From Akkermansiaceae bacterium (GTDB lineage: Bacteria > Verrucomicrobiota > Verrucomicrobiia > Verrucomicrobiales > Akkermansiaceae): a stretch of DNA of 64,000 bases. The stretch lies in NCBI GenBank assembly GCA_024233115.1, contig JACKQB010000002.1:310001-374000 (forward strand), read 5' to 3'. The position numbers were made by a program, and so were the translations under genes. The notes beneath the pieces were generated by a model. It did not search any database. It was not told the origin of the DNA and was given only the letters and a program-made list of their open reading frames with translations. How positions within the stretch are numbered: the first letter of the stretch is position 1; each line of letters opens with the position of its first letter. Below, piece by piece: positions 7,905-17,613 of the stretch.

Positions 7905-10900
7905 ATGAAACATCCTCATTTATTGATCCCTTTGATGCTGGTAACCACCTCGGCTATTTCTCCGGCAGCCCACGACTGGGAAAATCAGAATATCTTCCGC
8001 ATTAACAAGGAAGCCCCCCACTGCGTCAAGATGCCCTTCCCCACCAAAGAAGGGGCCGTCTCCAAACTCCGCATGGAGTCCCCCTACTGCATGCTCCTCA
8101 ATGGCGATTGGAAATTCCATTGGGTCAACCACCCCGACAAACGCGCTGTCGGTTTCTACAAACCCGGTTTTGATTCTTCTTCGTGGAAAACGATCCCAGT
8201 CCCATCAAACGTCGAACTCCAAGGATACGGCACCCCCATTTACGTCAACACCCGCTACCCGTTCCAAAAAAATCCACCCTTTGTCATGGGTGAGCCTCCC
8301 AAGCACTACACGAGCTACACTGAACGCAATCCGGTTTCATCATATCTGAAAACATTCACACTGCCTGCCGACTGGAAACAGCGTCAGACGAGCATCACCT
8401 TCAACGGTGTCGAATCCGCCTTCTACCTCTGGTGCAACGGCAAAAAAGTCGGCTACTCCCAGGACTCACGCACCCCTGCCGAGTTCAACCTGACCCCCTA
8501 CCTGCAAGATGGTGCAAACACGATCGCCGTGGAAGTTTACCGCTATTCGGACGGCTCCTACCTCGAGTGCCAGGACTTCTGGCGGCTCTCGGGGATCTTC
8601 CGCGATGTCTATCTAACATCATCGCCGCAGACAGACTTGAAAGACTTCACCGTTGAAGCGACTCTCGACAAAAACGGCAAAGGTCATTTCAAGTTTTCCG
8701 TGCTGCCCGTTAGCCACGGAAACAAGGGGCACGTCAAAGTGACCTCCCAAATCATCTCAGCCGACGGCTTCGCCTTCACGGTTCCTGCCATTCTCAGCAA
8801 GCCCGGGGAAACGGCCACCATCGAAACCGGTGGACTGGATATCAAACCTTGGTCGGCCGAAGCCCCCAATCTATATTCGCTCATCATCGGTGTAGGTCCT
8901 GAAAAAGGAAAACCCACCCACTACTACCATCAGAAGATCGGGTTCAAAACATCCGAAGTCAAAAACGGCCAACTGCTGATCAACGGCAAAGCCATTCTCG
9001 TCAAGGGAGTCAACCGTCACGACCACGACACCGACACCGGCCACTACGTCTCCGAGGCATCCATGCGTAAAGACCTGGAGTTGATGAAACAACTCAACGT
9101 CAACACCGTTAGAACCTCCCACTACCCGAACGATCCCCGTTTCTACGAACTCTGTGATGAATACGGCATTTACGTCATCAGTGAAGCCAACATCGAGTCC
9201 CACGGCATGGGCTACGGCAAGGAGTCCCTCGCCAAAGACCCAAGCTGGGAAAAGGCACACCTCGACCGTATCATCAACATGGCCGAGTCGCTCAAGAACC
9301 ACGCATCCATCATCATGTGGTCCATGGGTAACGAAGCCGGAGACGGGGTGAACTTTGTTACCTGCTCCAAATGGCTGCGCGAAAATGCCTCCGTCAAATA
9401 CCCCGTGCACTACGAGCGTGCCGGACATGCCGCCCACGTCGATCTGTTCACTCCGATGTACGCCAATCATCAGGGGTGTATCAACTACGCCCGTAACGAA
9501 GAGAAAAAACCCCTCGCCCAACAGCGCCCGCTCATCCAGTGCGAGTATTCACACGCCATGGGGAACTCGTCCGGCGGACTCTGGGACTACTGGATGATTT
9601 TTGAAAAAGAACGCCTGCTCCAAGGCGGCTGCATCTGGGACTGGGTCGACCAGGGGCTGCGTAAAACCAAACCTGCCCCAGCCACACTCCATGATCTCTC
9701 GGCCAACAAGAACAGCATCCGCGTCAATGGCTCGTTAGATAAAACCAACGGCCTCACCTCTGGCTATGTGCTTGCCACGGGTGATGTCCTCAACAGCAAG
9801 GATACAATCACCATCGAGGCGGTCGTCAAACCCGCAGCTGGTAACAAGGGGAATAATCCGATCGTGACCAAAGGGGACCAGAGTTACGCCCTCAAAATCA
9901 ACAACAAAGGCCAGTTGGAGTTTTTCATCTACCAACAAACATGGCAAAGCATCACCGCCGACCTACCATCCGACTGGGTTGGAAACTGGCACACCATCAC
10001 AGCCCATTACGACTCGCATGAAATGCGCCTCTCTGTCGATAATGGAGCTATTGATGTCACCCGAAAACTAACAGGCAACATTGCCGCCAGCGACTACCCC
10101 GTCGGCATTGGTTACAATGCACAAGTCAGCAAGCGGTCATTCCACGGTGAAATCAAGTCGGTAAAAATCTCCGCAACGGAGTTTACCAAACCAGGCAGTG
10201 TGCAAACGCTCCTCCACCTCGACTTCACCCAATTTGAGCAATCCGGAAAACCTCTCGAGTTCTTCGCTTACGGCGGCGACTACGGAGACCAACCCAACGA
10301 TGGCAACTTCTGCTGCAACGGCGTGATCGCCTCTGATCGTAAGCCCACTCCCCAGGCACCCGAGGTGTTCACCAGCTATCAGAATGTTAGACTGCTTAAC
10401 TCCGAAGCCGAAAATGGCAAACTTACACTCACGCTCTGGAATACATCCACCTTTACCAACCTGGATGCCTACGATCTCTTCGCCATCACGCTTGTCGATG
10501 GCAAGGCGGATGCCGAGGTGCCGCTTGCCGCCGCCGATATCAAGCCGGGCCAAAAAGGAACCATTACTTTCCCGGTCAAAATACCAGTCGGCAAGGAGGT
10601 CCACGTCCGACTCGAATTCCGCCTTCGCGCGGACACCATCTGGGCAAAAAAAGGGCACCTTGTCGCCGATCTCGAAACCGCTCTCAGCAACCGCCCTGCC
10701 CCCGTTGTCTCATTCGGTGGTCCAGCGGTCCAGGCCGAAACCAGCCAGGGAATCACCACCCTCACCCAAGGTGATTTCAGCGTCAGCATCAATGACAGCA
10801 ACGCCCAGGTCACCTCGATCAAAAAAGCAGGGCGCGAACTGCTTGCCGGCCCACTGCACCTCAATTTCTGGCGTCCTCCCGTCGATAACGACCGGGCTAA

Positions 10901-11576
10901 CAACTACATTCAACGCTGCGGCATGTGGCGCAATGCGGGACAGAATGCCAAGGTCACAGCCAAGGGCAACATCAAGCAAAACAAGGCCCATTTGTTTTAC
11001 GAACTCAGTATCCCCGCAGGAAAAACGGTTGGACAGATCAATTACCTCGTTTCCAACGGAGCGCTTCACGTCACGCTTGAGATCGATCCCAAAGGCAAAC
11101 TGGGCAACATCCCGCGCATCGGCATGCAATGTCTGCTGCCAGCCGGCTATGAACATTTCACATGGCACGGCATGGGACCCCACGAGTGTTACATCGACCG
11201 CCAGGCCAGTGGTCGTGTTGGCATCTACGAGAAAAAGGTTGCCGATCTCGCCTTCCCCCACGTCGAGCCCCAGGAAACAGGCAACCGTATGGGTATCCGT
11301 CACATGAGCCTCCTCAACACCGACCATCAGGGGCTTGTGGTTACCGCACTCGGAAAATCACTCCTTCAAGGCGGTGCCTACCCCTGCCTGATGTCGGACT
11401 TCGAGGGTGTCCTGCACCCCTGCGACATCCCCAAACGCGATGTCATTACGGTCAATATCGACCATGTGCAAACAGGTCTCGGCGGTATTAACTCATGGGG
11501 CCAACAAGCCCTCCCCAAACACCAGTATAAAGCCACAGGCTCCTACAGCTACTCCTTCAAAATCGAAGCCAGGTAA
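7905..11576 (+). CDS. Secreted GH2 beta-galactosidase with inserted LamG domain (copy 1)
   Basis: Hydrolyses terminal beta-galactosides. The 1223 residues start with a signal peptide (MKHPHLLIPLMLVTTSAISPA). The order is jelly-roll (sugar-binding) domain, Ig-like domains, TIM barrel and C-terminal beta-galactosidase small-chain domain. The acid/base is Glu477 in SMGNEAGDG and the nucleophile Glu547 in CEYSHAMGNSSG, as in E. coli LacZ. A LamG/concanavalin-like domain (about residues 600-760) is inserted between WDWVDQGL and FAYGGDYGDQPND, where LacZ has only a short loop. It is longer than LacZ (1024 aa) by about that domain. The start at 7905 is set by the signal peptide. A paralog with the same architecture follows 28 bases later. 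The exact galactoside is not deducible. Confidence 0.93.
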   Translation: MKHPHLLIPLMLVTTSAISPAAHDWENQNIFRINKEAPHCVKMPFPTKEGAVSKLRMESPYCMLLNGDWKFHWVNHPDKRAVGFYKPGFDSSSWKTIPVPSNVELQGYGTPIYVNTRYPFQKNPPFVMGEPPKHYTSYTERNPVSSYLKTFTLPADWKQRQTSITFNGVESAFYLWCNGKKVGYSQDSRTPAEFNLTPYLQDGANTIAVEVYRYSDGSYLECQDFWRLSGIFRDVYLTSSPQTDLKDFTVEATLDKNGKGHFKFSVLPVSHGNKGHVKVTSQIISADGFAFTVPAILSKPGETATIETGGLDIKPWSAEAPNLYSLIIGVGPEKGKPTHYYHQKIGFKTSEVKNGQLLINGKAILVKGVNRHDHDTDTGHYVSEASMRKDLELMKQLNVNTVRTSHYPNDPRFYELCDEYGIYVISEANIESHGMGYGKESLAKDPSWEKAHLDRIINMAESLKNHASIIMWSMGNEAGDGVNFVTCSKWLRENASVKYPVHYERAGHAAHVDLFTPMYANHQGCINYARNEEKKPLAQQRPLIQCEYSHAMGNSSGGLWDYWMIFEKERLLQGGCIWDWVDQGLRKTKPAPATLHDLSANKNSIRVNGSLDKTNGLTSGYVLATGDVLNSKDTITIEAVVKPAAGNKGNNPIVTKGDQSYALKINNKGQLEFFIYQQTWQSITADLPSDWVGNWHTITAHYDSHEMRLSVDNGAIDVTRKLTGNIAASDYPVGIGYNAQVSKRSFHGEIKSVKISATEFTKPGSVQTLLHLDFTQFEQSGKPLEFFAYGGDYGDQPNDGNFCCNGVIASDRKPTPQAPEVFTSYQNVRLLNSEAENGKLTLTLWNTSTFTNLDAYDLFAITLVDGKADAEVPLAAADIKPGQKGTITFPVKIPVGKEVHVRLEFRLRADTIWAKKGHLVADLETALSNRPAPVVSFGGPAVQAETSQGITTLTQGDFSVSINDSNAQVTSIKKAGRELLAGPLHLNFWRPPVDNDRANNYIQRCGMWRNAGQNAKVTAKGNIKQNKAHLFYELSIPAGKTVGQINYLVSNGALHVTLEIDPKGKLGNIPRIGMQCLLPAGYEHFTWHGMGPHECYIDRQASGRVGIYEKKVADLAFPHVEPQETGNRMGIRHMSLLNTDHQGLVVTALGKSLLQGGAYPCLMSDFEGVLHPCDIPKRDVITVNIDHVQTGLGGINSWGQQALPKHQYKATGSYSYSFKIEAR

Positions 11577-11604
11577 ATCAAAGTCCGGCAACCCACGATC
11601 AACA

Positions 11605-14600
11605 ATGAAAACCCAATGCTCTCTTCTCGGAACCTTGATCACCAGTATGGTCATGACCACCCACGCAGCACCCGACTGGGAGAACGAGGCTGTTTTCCGT
11701 ATCAACAAGGAAGCCCCCCACGCGGTAAAAATGCCCTTCCCCACGCAGGAAGGCGCCCTTTCCAAACTCCGGCTCGAGTCCCCCTTCTGCCAACTGCTCA
11801 ACGGCACCTGGAAGTTTAATCTGGTCGGCCACCCTGACCAACGTCCCAAGGAGTTCTATCAACCCACCTTCGATGTCTCTGCGTGGACCGACATACCGGT
11901 GCCCTCCAACTGGCAACTCGAGGGACACGGCACTCCTGTCTACTCGAATGCTGAGTATCCGTTCAAAAAAAATCCACCCTTCGTCATGGGTGAACCAGAG
12001 GGCCACTTCCTCACTTTCCCCAAGGAAAACCGTAACCAGGTAGGCTCCTACCGCCGTGATTTCACGGTTTCTCCCGATTGGAAAGGTCGCCGCACGTTCA
12101 TCGCCTTCGAAGGGGTTGAATCCGCATTCTACATCTGGGTCAACGGCCAGAAAGTCGGCTACTCCCAGGACTCGCGCACCACCGCGGAGTTCGATATCAG
12201 TCAATACCTGAAAGACGGCAGCAACACCCTCGCCGTTGAAGTCTATCAGCACAGCGATGGCTCCTATTTCGAAGACCAGGATTTCTGGCGCCTCGCCGGT
12301 ATTTTCCGCGATGTCTACCTCTGGTCCGCCAACGCCACTGCCGACCTCCGCGACATAGAAATCAAAACCACCTTCGATCCTGCCACCGACAACGGGTCAA
12401 TTCAACTCATCCCTACGTTTTTCGAAAACAATGGCGCAAAAACAGAGCTGACGTTGCTCGACCCTTCGGGGAAACCAATGGACATCCAAGAGGGGGACCC
12501 TTTTAAAGTCTCTCCATGGTCGGCTGAGTCCCCCACTCTCTATACCGCACTCATCACGGTCAAAGACGCCAAGGGCGCAGCTACTTCTTACTACGCTCAC
12601 AAAGTTGGTTTTAAAAATTCCGTCATCAAAGACGGCCAGTTGCTCATCAACGGCAAGGCGGTGCTGATCAAGGGCGTCAACCGTCACGACCACCACCCGG
12701 TCACAGGCCACTACATCAAGGAGGACAGCATGCGCGAGGATATCATCCTGATGAAACGCCTGAACATGAACACCGTGCGCGCATCTCACTACCCGAACGA
12801 TCCCCGCTTCCTGGAGCTTTGTGATGAGCTTGGTCTCTACGTCATCGATGAAGCCAACCTCGAAGCCCACGGTATGGGATGGGGTGCCCACGCCAAGGGT
12901 TCTCTCGCCCGCGTCCCGTCCTGGGAACCGGCACACCTCGACCGGATGAAAAACTTCGTCGAGCGCGACAAGAATTTTCCGTCGATCATTGCCTGGTCAA
13001 TGGGCAATGAGTCTGGTGACGGCCCGGCTTTCCAGAAGTGCTACGCCTGGATCAAGCAGCGCGATCCGTCACGGCCCGTCGTCTACGAACAGCTCGGCCA
13101 ACGCGCCCACACGGACATCTTTGTGCCCATGTATTCCACCGTGGAAAACTCCATCAAATACTGCCGCAAGGAGTCACAAAAACCGCTGAACCAACAACGC
13201 CCGCTTATCCAGTGTGAATACTCCCACGCCATGGGGAACTCCTCGGGAAACCTCACCGACTACTGGGACGACATCCGCAAGGAAAGACTTCTGCAAGGTG
13301 GCTGTATCTGGGACTGGGTGGACCAGGGCCTGCTCACCAAGAAACACAAAAGGGACATCTGTGGCCCCGGCACCCAGCTCATGGGTGTCCTTCACGCAAT
13401 ACAAGGCCTGCCCGCTGGAGGGGTCATTATCACTGACCGACCTGATCTCAGTCCGTCAGACAGCTTGACTCTTGAAGCCTACGTCCGTGGCAACAAAGCC
13501 GCACCCACCGGTTCTGAAAACAACAACCGCAACGAGTCCGACGGCTACCCGATCCTGACCAAGGGAGATACCTGCTACTCACTCAAGGTTGATAACAGCG
13601 GGCGGAATATCGAGTTTTTTGTCTACACCACCACTTGGAAAAGCATCAAAGCACCACTACCTAACAACTGGCAGTCCAGGTTCCAGCACATCGTTGGCAG
13701 CTACGATGGCAAGCAACTCAAACTCTACATCAATGGCAAACTCGCCAAAGCGAAACCAGCCACCGGCAAGGTCAGTGGCAATAACTTCGATCTCGGCATC
13801 GGCCTCAATGCCGAAAAACTTTCACGCCGATTCGACGGCTCGATCGCGGCTGTCCGCCTATTCAACCGCGCCCTCAACCCGGGCCAGCTTGATCAAGCCA
13901 AGGCCGTGGTCGATCTCGACTTCCGCAAACTTGCCAGGGAACCGAAAACCGAAACCTTCTGGGCTTACGGTGGCGACTTTGGTGACCAGCCTAACCAACG
14001 TTCATTCTGCCTCAATGGCCTCGTTCGCCCCGACCGCACATTCGGCCCGCAGTGCCCGGAAGTGCATTATGTTTATCAATCCATTCATGTCAAAGCCATC
14101 GACCTCACCGGCGACGGGCTTCAGTTCAAGCTCTCTAACGAATACAACTTCATCAACCTCAGCAACGTCAATGGTGAAGTGGTCATCACCAAAGATGGAA
14201 AACAAATCAGTCAATCCGCACTTCCCATACTCAAGGTTGAGGCAGGGCAAAGTGTCGATCTGCTCCTGCCCCGCCCCAAAGGGCTTGAAGCCGGCCATGA
14301 CTACCACATTACCTTCAACTTCCATCTGAAAAATGACACCCCATGGGCCGCCGCTGGCCATCGCCTCGCCACCGACCAGTTCCTCATCCCCGGCCAGACA
14401 TGGGCTGTCAAGCCTGCCCCCCAGGGTAAAATCACCCTGAAGAACAATCAGGTTTCCCACGGAAAATACCATCTCACCTTCAACGGGAAAAATGGCAGCC
14501 TGAACTCGCTCATGTTCGACGGCAAAGAACAACTCAGCTCCCCGCTTGAACTCAATTTCTGGCGCGTCCCGATCAACAACGACGAAGGGGCCAAGCTCCA

Positions 14601-15264
14601 CCGCAAGTGGTCGCCATGGCGTAACCTGGCCGATAAAGCCAGGGTGACCGCTTCTCGGACCGACGGGAACAAGGTCATCTTCGAACTGTCTCTACCCGGT
14701 AACAGCAAGGCCACTCTAACATACACCATCCATGACAGCATCGACATCGACCTCCAGCTCAGTTTGAAAAAGGCGGAGTCCGCCGAGTTCCTGCCGCGTA
14801 TCGGTATGAGCACCAGCATCCCTGCCACCCAGGACAGATGGACATGGTTCGGCCGGGGACCACATGAAAACTATATCGACCGCCAACGCTCCGCACACGT
14901 CGGCCTCTATTCGGGCAAAGTGAAAGACCTCTTCAACCTCTACCTCGATCCACAGGACGCCTCGAACCGCTGTGACATCCGCTGGTCGTCCTTTGTCGCA
15001 GAGAATGGCAACGGCCTCAAGATCGAAACACTCGGCAATCACCAGCTCGAGGTTTCGGCCTACCCATACTCGGAAAAAGACCTCGAGCTCGCACGCCATC
15101 CCATCGACCTGAGCCCGCAAAAAAATATCGCCATTCACATCGATTACGGCCAGACTGGCGTCGGTGGAACAACGTCGTGGGGGCAACTTCCCCTGGCCAA
15201 ATACCGTCTCTTTTCACGAGGCAATTACCACTACGCATTCCGCCTCACGCCGATCGTACACTGA
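11605..15264 (+). CDS. Secreted GH2 beta-galactosidase with inserted LamG domain (copy 2)
   Basis: Tandem paralog of the preceding gene, 1219 residues, with the same domain order: signal peptide (MKTQCSLLGTLITSMVMTTHA), sugar-binding and Ig-like domains, TIM barrel, inserted LamG domain (about residues 597-770) and small-chain domain. Acid/base Glu469 lies in SMGNESGDG and nucleophile Glu538 in CEYSHAMGNSSG. After the LamG insertion the barrel resumes at WAYGGDFGDQPNQR. The two copies share long blocks such as FRINKEAPH and KNPPFVMGEP but differ clearly in the LamG part, suggesting old duplication and divergence in sugar recognition. It is 28 bases downstream of copy 1 and 56 bases upstream of galK, so one transcript is likely. 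Confidence 0.93.
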   Translation: MKTQCSLLGTLITSMVMTTHAAPDWENEAVFRINKEAPHAVKMPFPTQEGALSKLRLESPFCQLLNGTWKFNLVGHPDQRPKEFYQPTFDVSAWTDIPVPSNWQLEGHGTPVYSNAEYPFKKNPPFVMGEPEGHFLTFPKENRNQVGSYRRDFTVSPDWKGRRTFIAFEGVESAFYIWVNGQKVGYSQDSRTTAEFDISQYLKDGSNTLAVEVYQHSDGSYFEDQDFWRLAGIFRDVYLWSANATADLRDIEIKTTFDPATDNGSIQLIPTFFENNGAKTELTLLDPSGKPMDIQEGDPFKVSPWSAESPTLYTALITVKDAKGAATSYYAHKVGFKNSVIKDGQLLINGKAVLIKGVNRHDHHPVTGHYIKEDSMREDIILMKRLNMNTVRASHYPNDPRFLELCDELGLYVIDEANLEAHGMGWGAHAKGSLARVPSWEPAHLDRMKNFVERDKNFPSIIAWSMGNESGDGPAFQKCYAWIKQRDPSRPVVYEQLGQRAHTDIFVPMYSTVENSIKYCRKESQKPLNQQRPLIQCEYSHAMGNSSGNLTDYWDDIRKERLLQGGCIWDWVDQGLLTKKHKRDICGPGTQLMGVLHAIQGLPAGGVIITDRPDLSPSDSLTLEAYVRGNKAAPTGSENNNRNESDGYPILTKGDTCYSLKVDNSGRNIEFFVYTTTWKSIKAPLPNNWQSRFQHIVGSYDGKQLKLYINGKLAKAKPATGKVSGNNFDLGIGLNAEKLSRRFDGSIAAVRLFNRALNPGQLDQAKAVVDLDFRKLAREPKTETFWAYGGDFGDQPNQRSFCLNGLVRPDRTFGPQCPEVHYVYQSIHVKAIDLTGDGLQFKLSNEYNFINLSNVNGEVVITKDGKQISQSALPILKVEAGQSVDLLLPRPKGLEAGHDYHITFNFHLKNDTPWAAAGHRLATDQFLIPGQTWAVKPAPQGKITLKNNQVSHGKYHLTFNGKNGSLNSLMFDGKEQLSSPLELNFWRVPINNDEGAKLHRKWSPWRNLADKARVTASRTDGNKVIFELSLPGNSKATLTYTIHDSIDIDLQLSLKKAESAEFLPRIGMSTSIPATQDRWTWFGRGPHENYIDRQRSAHVGLYSGKVKDLFNLYLDPQDASNRCDIRWSSFVAENGNGLKIETLGNHQLEVSAYPYSEKDLELARHPIDLSPQKNIAIHIDYGQTGVGGTTSWGQLPLAKYRLFSRGNYHYAFRLTPIVH

Positions 15265-15320
15265 GGCTTCCCTCCACATCATTTCCTCCTAATCAATACC
15301 TGCTCACTCAACCTCATACC

Positions 15321-16493
15321 ATGGATCTGACACACCTGACAAACGAAGCTAAATCCGGTCTCAAAAATACCTTCAACCAGGACGCCACCGTCATTGCCGC
15401 CGCCCCGGGGCGCGTCAATCTCATCGGTGAACACATCGACTACTGCGATGGTTTTGTGCTCCCCTTCGCACTGGCGCAGAACATCATCATCGCGGCTGCC
15501 CCCAATGGCACCTCCAAGGCCAGGCTGGCATCGTCTTTGGGCGGCGACATCGTGGAGGTCGATGTCTCTGCTGACATCCTTGAGGCCGAACCCAAATGGG
15601 CCAACTACCCACGTGGTGTCATGCAGTATTTCCGCGAGGAAAGCGGCTGCACGCTCATTGGCTTTGACGCATTCATCACATCCAACGTGCCGTCAGGGGG
15701 CGGGCTGTCATCATCCGCTGCCTTCGAGCTGGCCACCGCCACACTGCTCGAAGGACTGACCGGCGTGACCCTCGATACCAAAGCCAAGGCCCTTCTCTGC
15801 CAGAAAGCCGAACACAACTACGCCCACTGCCCATGTGGTATCATGGACCAGTTTGCCTCGGCATTTGGCAAGGAAGACCATCTCGTCCTCATCGACTGCC
15901 AGAATGGAGAACCTCATCTCGTCCCCTTTGAAAACCCGGACCTCACCGTGATTGTTGCGAACACTTGTGTGACGCACGAGCTCTCAGACGGCGGTTACGC
16001 CTCGCGCCGGAAGAATACCGAGGACGGTCTGAAAATCACCGGCAAGCCATCCTGGCGCGATGTTGTTCTTGATGACGTCGAAGCCGCGAAGGAAAAAATG
16101 GGCGATGTCATCTACCGCCGTTCACGTCACGTGGTCGGGGAAATCCAACGGGTCAAGGATGCCGTCATGGCTCTCGAGTCCAATGCCTTTGAAGCCCTCG
16201 GGGAATACATGTATGCCTCCCACGCCTCGCTGCGGGACGATTTCGAGGTCTCCTGCGAAGAACTCGACATCATGGTCGAGATCGCGCAATCCATCGGCAA
16301 AGACGGCGGGGTGATCGGCTCCCGTATGACCGGCGGCGGCTTCGGCGGCTCCACCGTCACTCTCTGCGATTCGTCACAGGCCGACACCATCGTCGCGGCC
16401 ATGAACAAGCAATACACAGAGCGCACCGGCATTAAGCCCGAGATCTTCCTATCCCGGCCAAGCCAGGGCGCAAGGCTGCTGTTAGGAGAGTAG
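15321..16493 (+). CDS. galK: Galactokinase
   Basis: Phosphorylates galactose at C1 with ATP, the first committed Leloir step, in the cytoplasm. The 390 residues show the GHMP-kinase features in order: GRVNLIGEHIDYCDGFVLP (galactokinase signature), the phosphate loop VPSGGGLSSSAAFE, CGIMDQFAS with the catalytic Asp, and GSRMTGGGFGGSTV near the C-terminus. The ATG at 15321 gives a normal N-terminus. It ends the galM-symporter-GH2-GH2-galK cluster; galT and galE are not in this window. Its TAG stop codon lies inside the left arm of the palindrome at 16490-16559. Confidence 0.96.
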   Translation: MDLTHLTNEAKSGLKNTFNQDATVIAAAPGRVNLIGEHIDYCDGFVLPFALAQNIIIAAAPNGTSKARLASSLGGDIVEVDVSADILEAEPKWANYPRGVMQYFREESGCTLIGFDAFITSNVPSGGGLSSSAAFELATATLLEGLTGVTLDTKAKALLCQKAEHNYAHCPCGIMDQFASAFGKEDHLVLIDCQNGEPHLVPFENPDLTVIVANTCVTHELSDGGYASRRKNTEDGLKITGKPSWRDVVLDDVEAAKEKMGDVIYRRSRHVVGEIQRVKDAVMALESNAFEALGEYMYASHASLRDDFEVSCEELDIMVEIAQSIGKDGGVIGSRMTGGGFGGSTVTLCDSSQADTIVAAMNKQYTERTGIKPEIFLSRPSQGARLLLGE

Positions 16494-16559
16494 GACAGCT
16501 TTACAAGCTGTCGACAACCCAAGCACATATCCTGCCGACAGCTTGCAAAGCTGTCCTAC
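16490..16559. repeat. REP/BIME-like palindrome between convergent galK and cysteine synthase gene
   Basis: Left arm 16490-16513 and right arm 16536-16559 are inverted copies matching at 23 of 24 positions. Each arm is itself a small hairpin (GACAGCTT...AAGCTGTC). The stop codons of both flanking genes are embedded in the arms. It may act as a bidirectional terminator. Confidence 0.88.
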
Positions 16560-17506
16560 CTTACCCCCTCAAACACCTTGTGGGAGAAGTATCTCTCCAT
16601 CCGGTCAGGAAACACGGTAATGATCGTGGCATCTTCCGGTAAATCGACAGCCGCATCCATCGCGGCCGCGAGGTTAAGCCCGGATGACGGACCAACAGGA
16701 AATCCCATTTTCCAAAGCTGGTGGGTAAGCTCCATACAACGGCAGTCATCCACCGCTATTTCAACAAGATCAACGGCATCGGGTGTCTGACGCCAATCGG
16801 AAAACAGTTTCGAGCAGCCGTCGATCACACCGGGAACATCCTTCGAGAATCGTAACGAGCAGCATTCCACGTTGGAAACCATCGCTCCGTCAGCACACTG
16901 CGGAATCGCCGCCACGGGACGCGTCACACAGCCTGCGCTGGTAAAGCCCTGGTGCATACCCACCAGGGTCCCCCCCGTGCCAATACCCGAAACCACGGCA
17001 TCGATATTCACATCGGGGAGCTGTGCCATGATTTCACGTGCAGTAAATAGCTGGTGGGCCTCGGCATTATCCTCGTTTTCAAACTGCCTGGCAGCAAACG
17101 CCCCCTCTGCCTCACAATAATCGGCCGCCGCCCTGATCACCTCGGGCATACCACCGCCCACCTTTCTCACTTCGGCACCATAGGCCTGGATCATCAGTGA
17201 GCGCTCATTGGTGGCGGTATCCGGGATGAATGCCAGAAACCTGAGCCCCATCTGCGCACAGGTCAACGCAAGGGCAATCGAGGTCGACCCCGACGAGGCC
17301 TCCACCACCAGGTCTCCCGGCCCCACTTTGCCTTGCCTCCAGGCCTTTTCCAAAATGTGGCGGGCAATACGGTCCTTGGTCGACCCCGATGGGTTCAAGT
17401 ACTCCAGTTTACACCAGATTTCAGGTGCCCCTCCCATGAGGCAAACAGGGACAAGTGGTGTCGGTGGGATGCGGTGAAGGTAACGATGACGAGGCAGCTT
17501 TTTCAT
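16556..17506 (-). CDS. PLP-dependent cysteine synthase-family enzyme
   Basis: A fold-type II PLP enzyme of 316 residues, in the family that makes cysteine from O-acetylserine and sulfide or does related beta-replacements. The PLP lysine is in LNPSGSTKDRIA, the substrate loop is EASSGSTSIALA, and the phosphate-binding glycine loop is SGIGTGGTLVG. It is slightly divergent from typical CysK/CysM, for example EASSGST in place of the usual ESTSGNTG. A related activity, such as cystathionine beta-synthase-like, is therefore possible. The ATG at 17506 is preferred over an in-frame TTG at 17524. It is convergent with galK across a palindrome. Confidence 0.85.
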   Translation of the reverse strand: MKKLPRHRYLHRIPPTPLVPVCLMGGAPEIWCKLEYLNPSGSTKDRIARHILEKAWRQGKVGPGDLVVEASSGSTSIALALTCAQMGLRFLAFIPDTATNERSLMIQAYGAEVRKVGGGMPEVIRAAADYCEAEGAFAARQFENEDNAEAHQLFTAREIMAQLPDVNIDAVVSGIGTGGTLVGMHQGFTSAGCVTRPVAAIPQCADGAMVSNVECCSLRFSKDVPGVIDGCSKLFSDWRQTPDAVDLVEIAVDDCRCMELTHQLWKMGFPVGPSSGLNLAAAMDAAVDLPEDATIITVFPDRMERYFSHKVFEGVR

Positions 17507-17564
17507 GGAGCCAAAATGGAGCAAGCAGTATGATTGAAAAGCTCAAAACACCCCCTTTGTGAAA

Positions 17565-17603
17565 TTTGATATTTGGAGTTTGGTATTTGGAGATTGGAGT
17601 TTA
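17565..17603 (+). repeat. AT-rich iterated leader (ATTTGGAG-type units)
   Basis: Imperfect iterations of ATTTGGAGTTTGG / ATTTGGAGATTGG / AGTTT run up to the start of the PHP gene at 17614. Similar words on the opposite strand occur after hisG at about 46529-46560. Confidence 0.6.
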
Positions 17604-17613
17604 AAAAAGGCCC

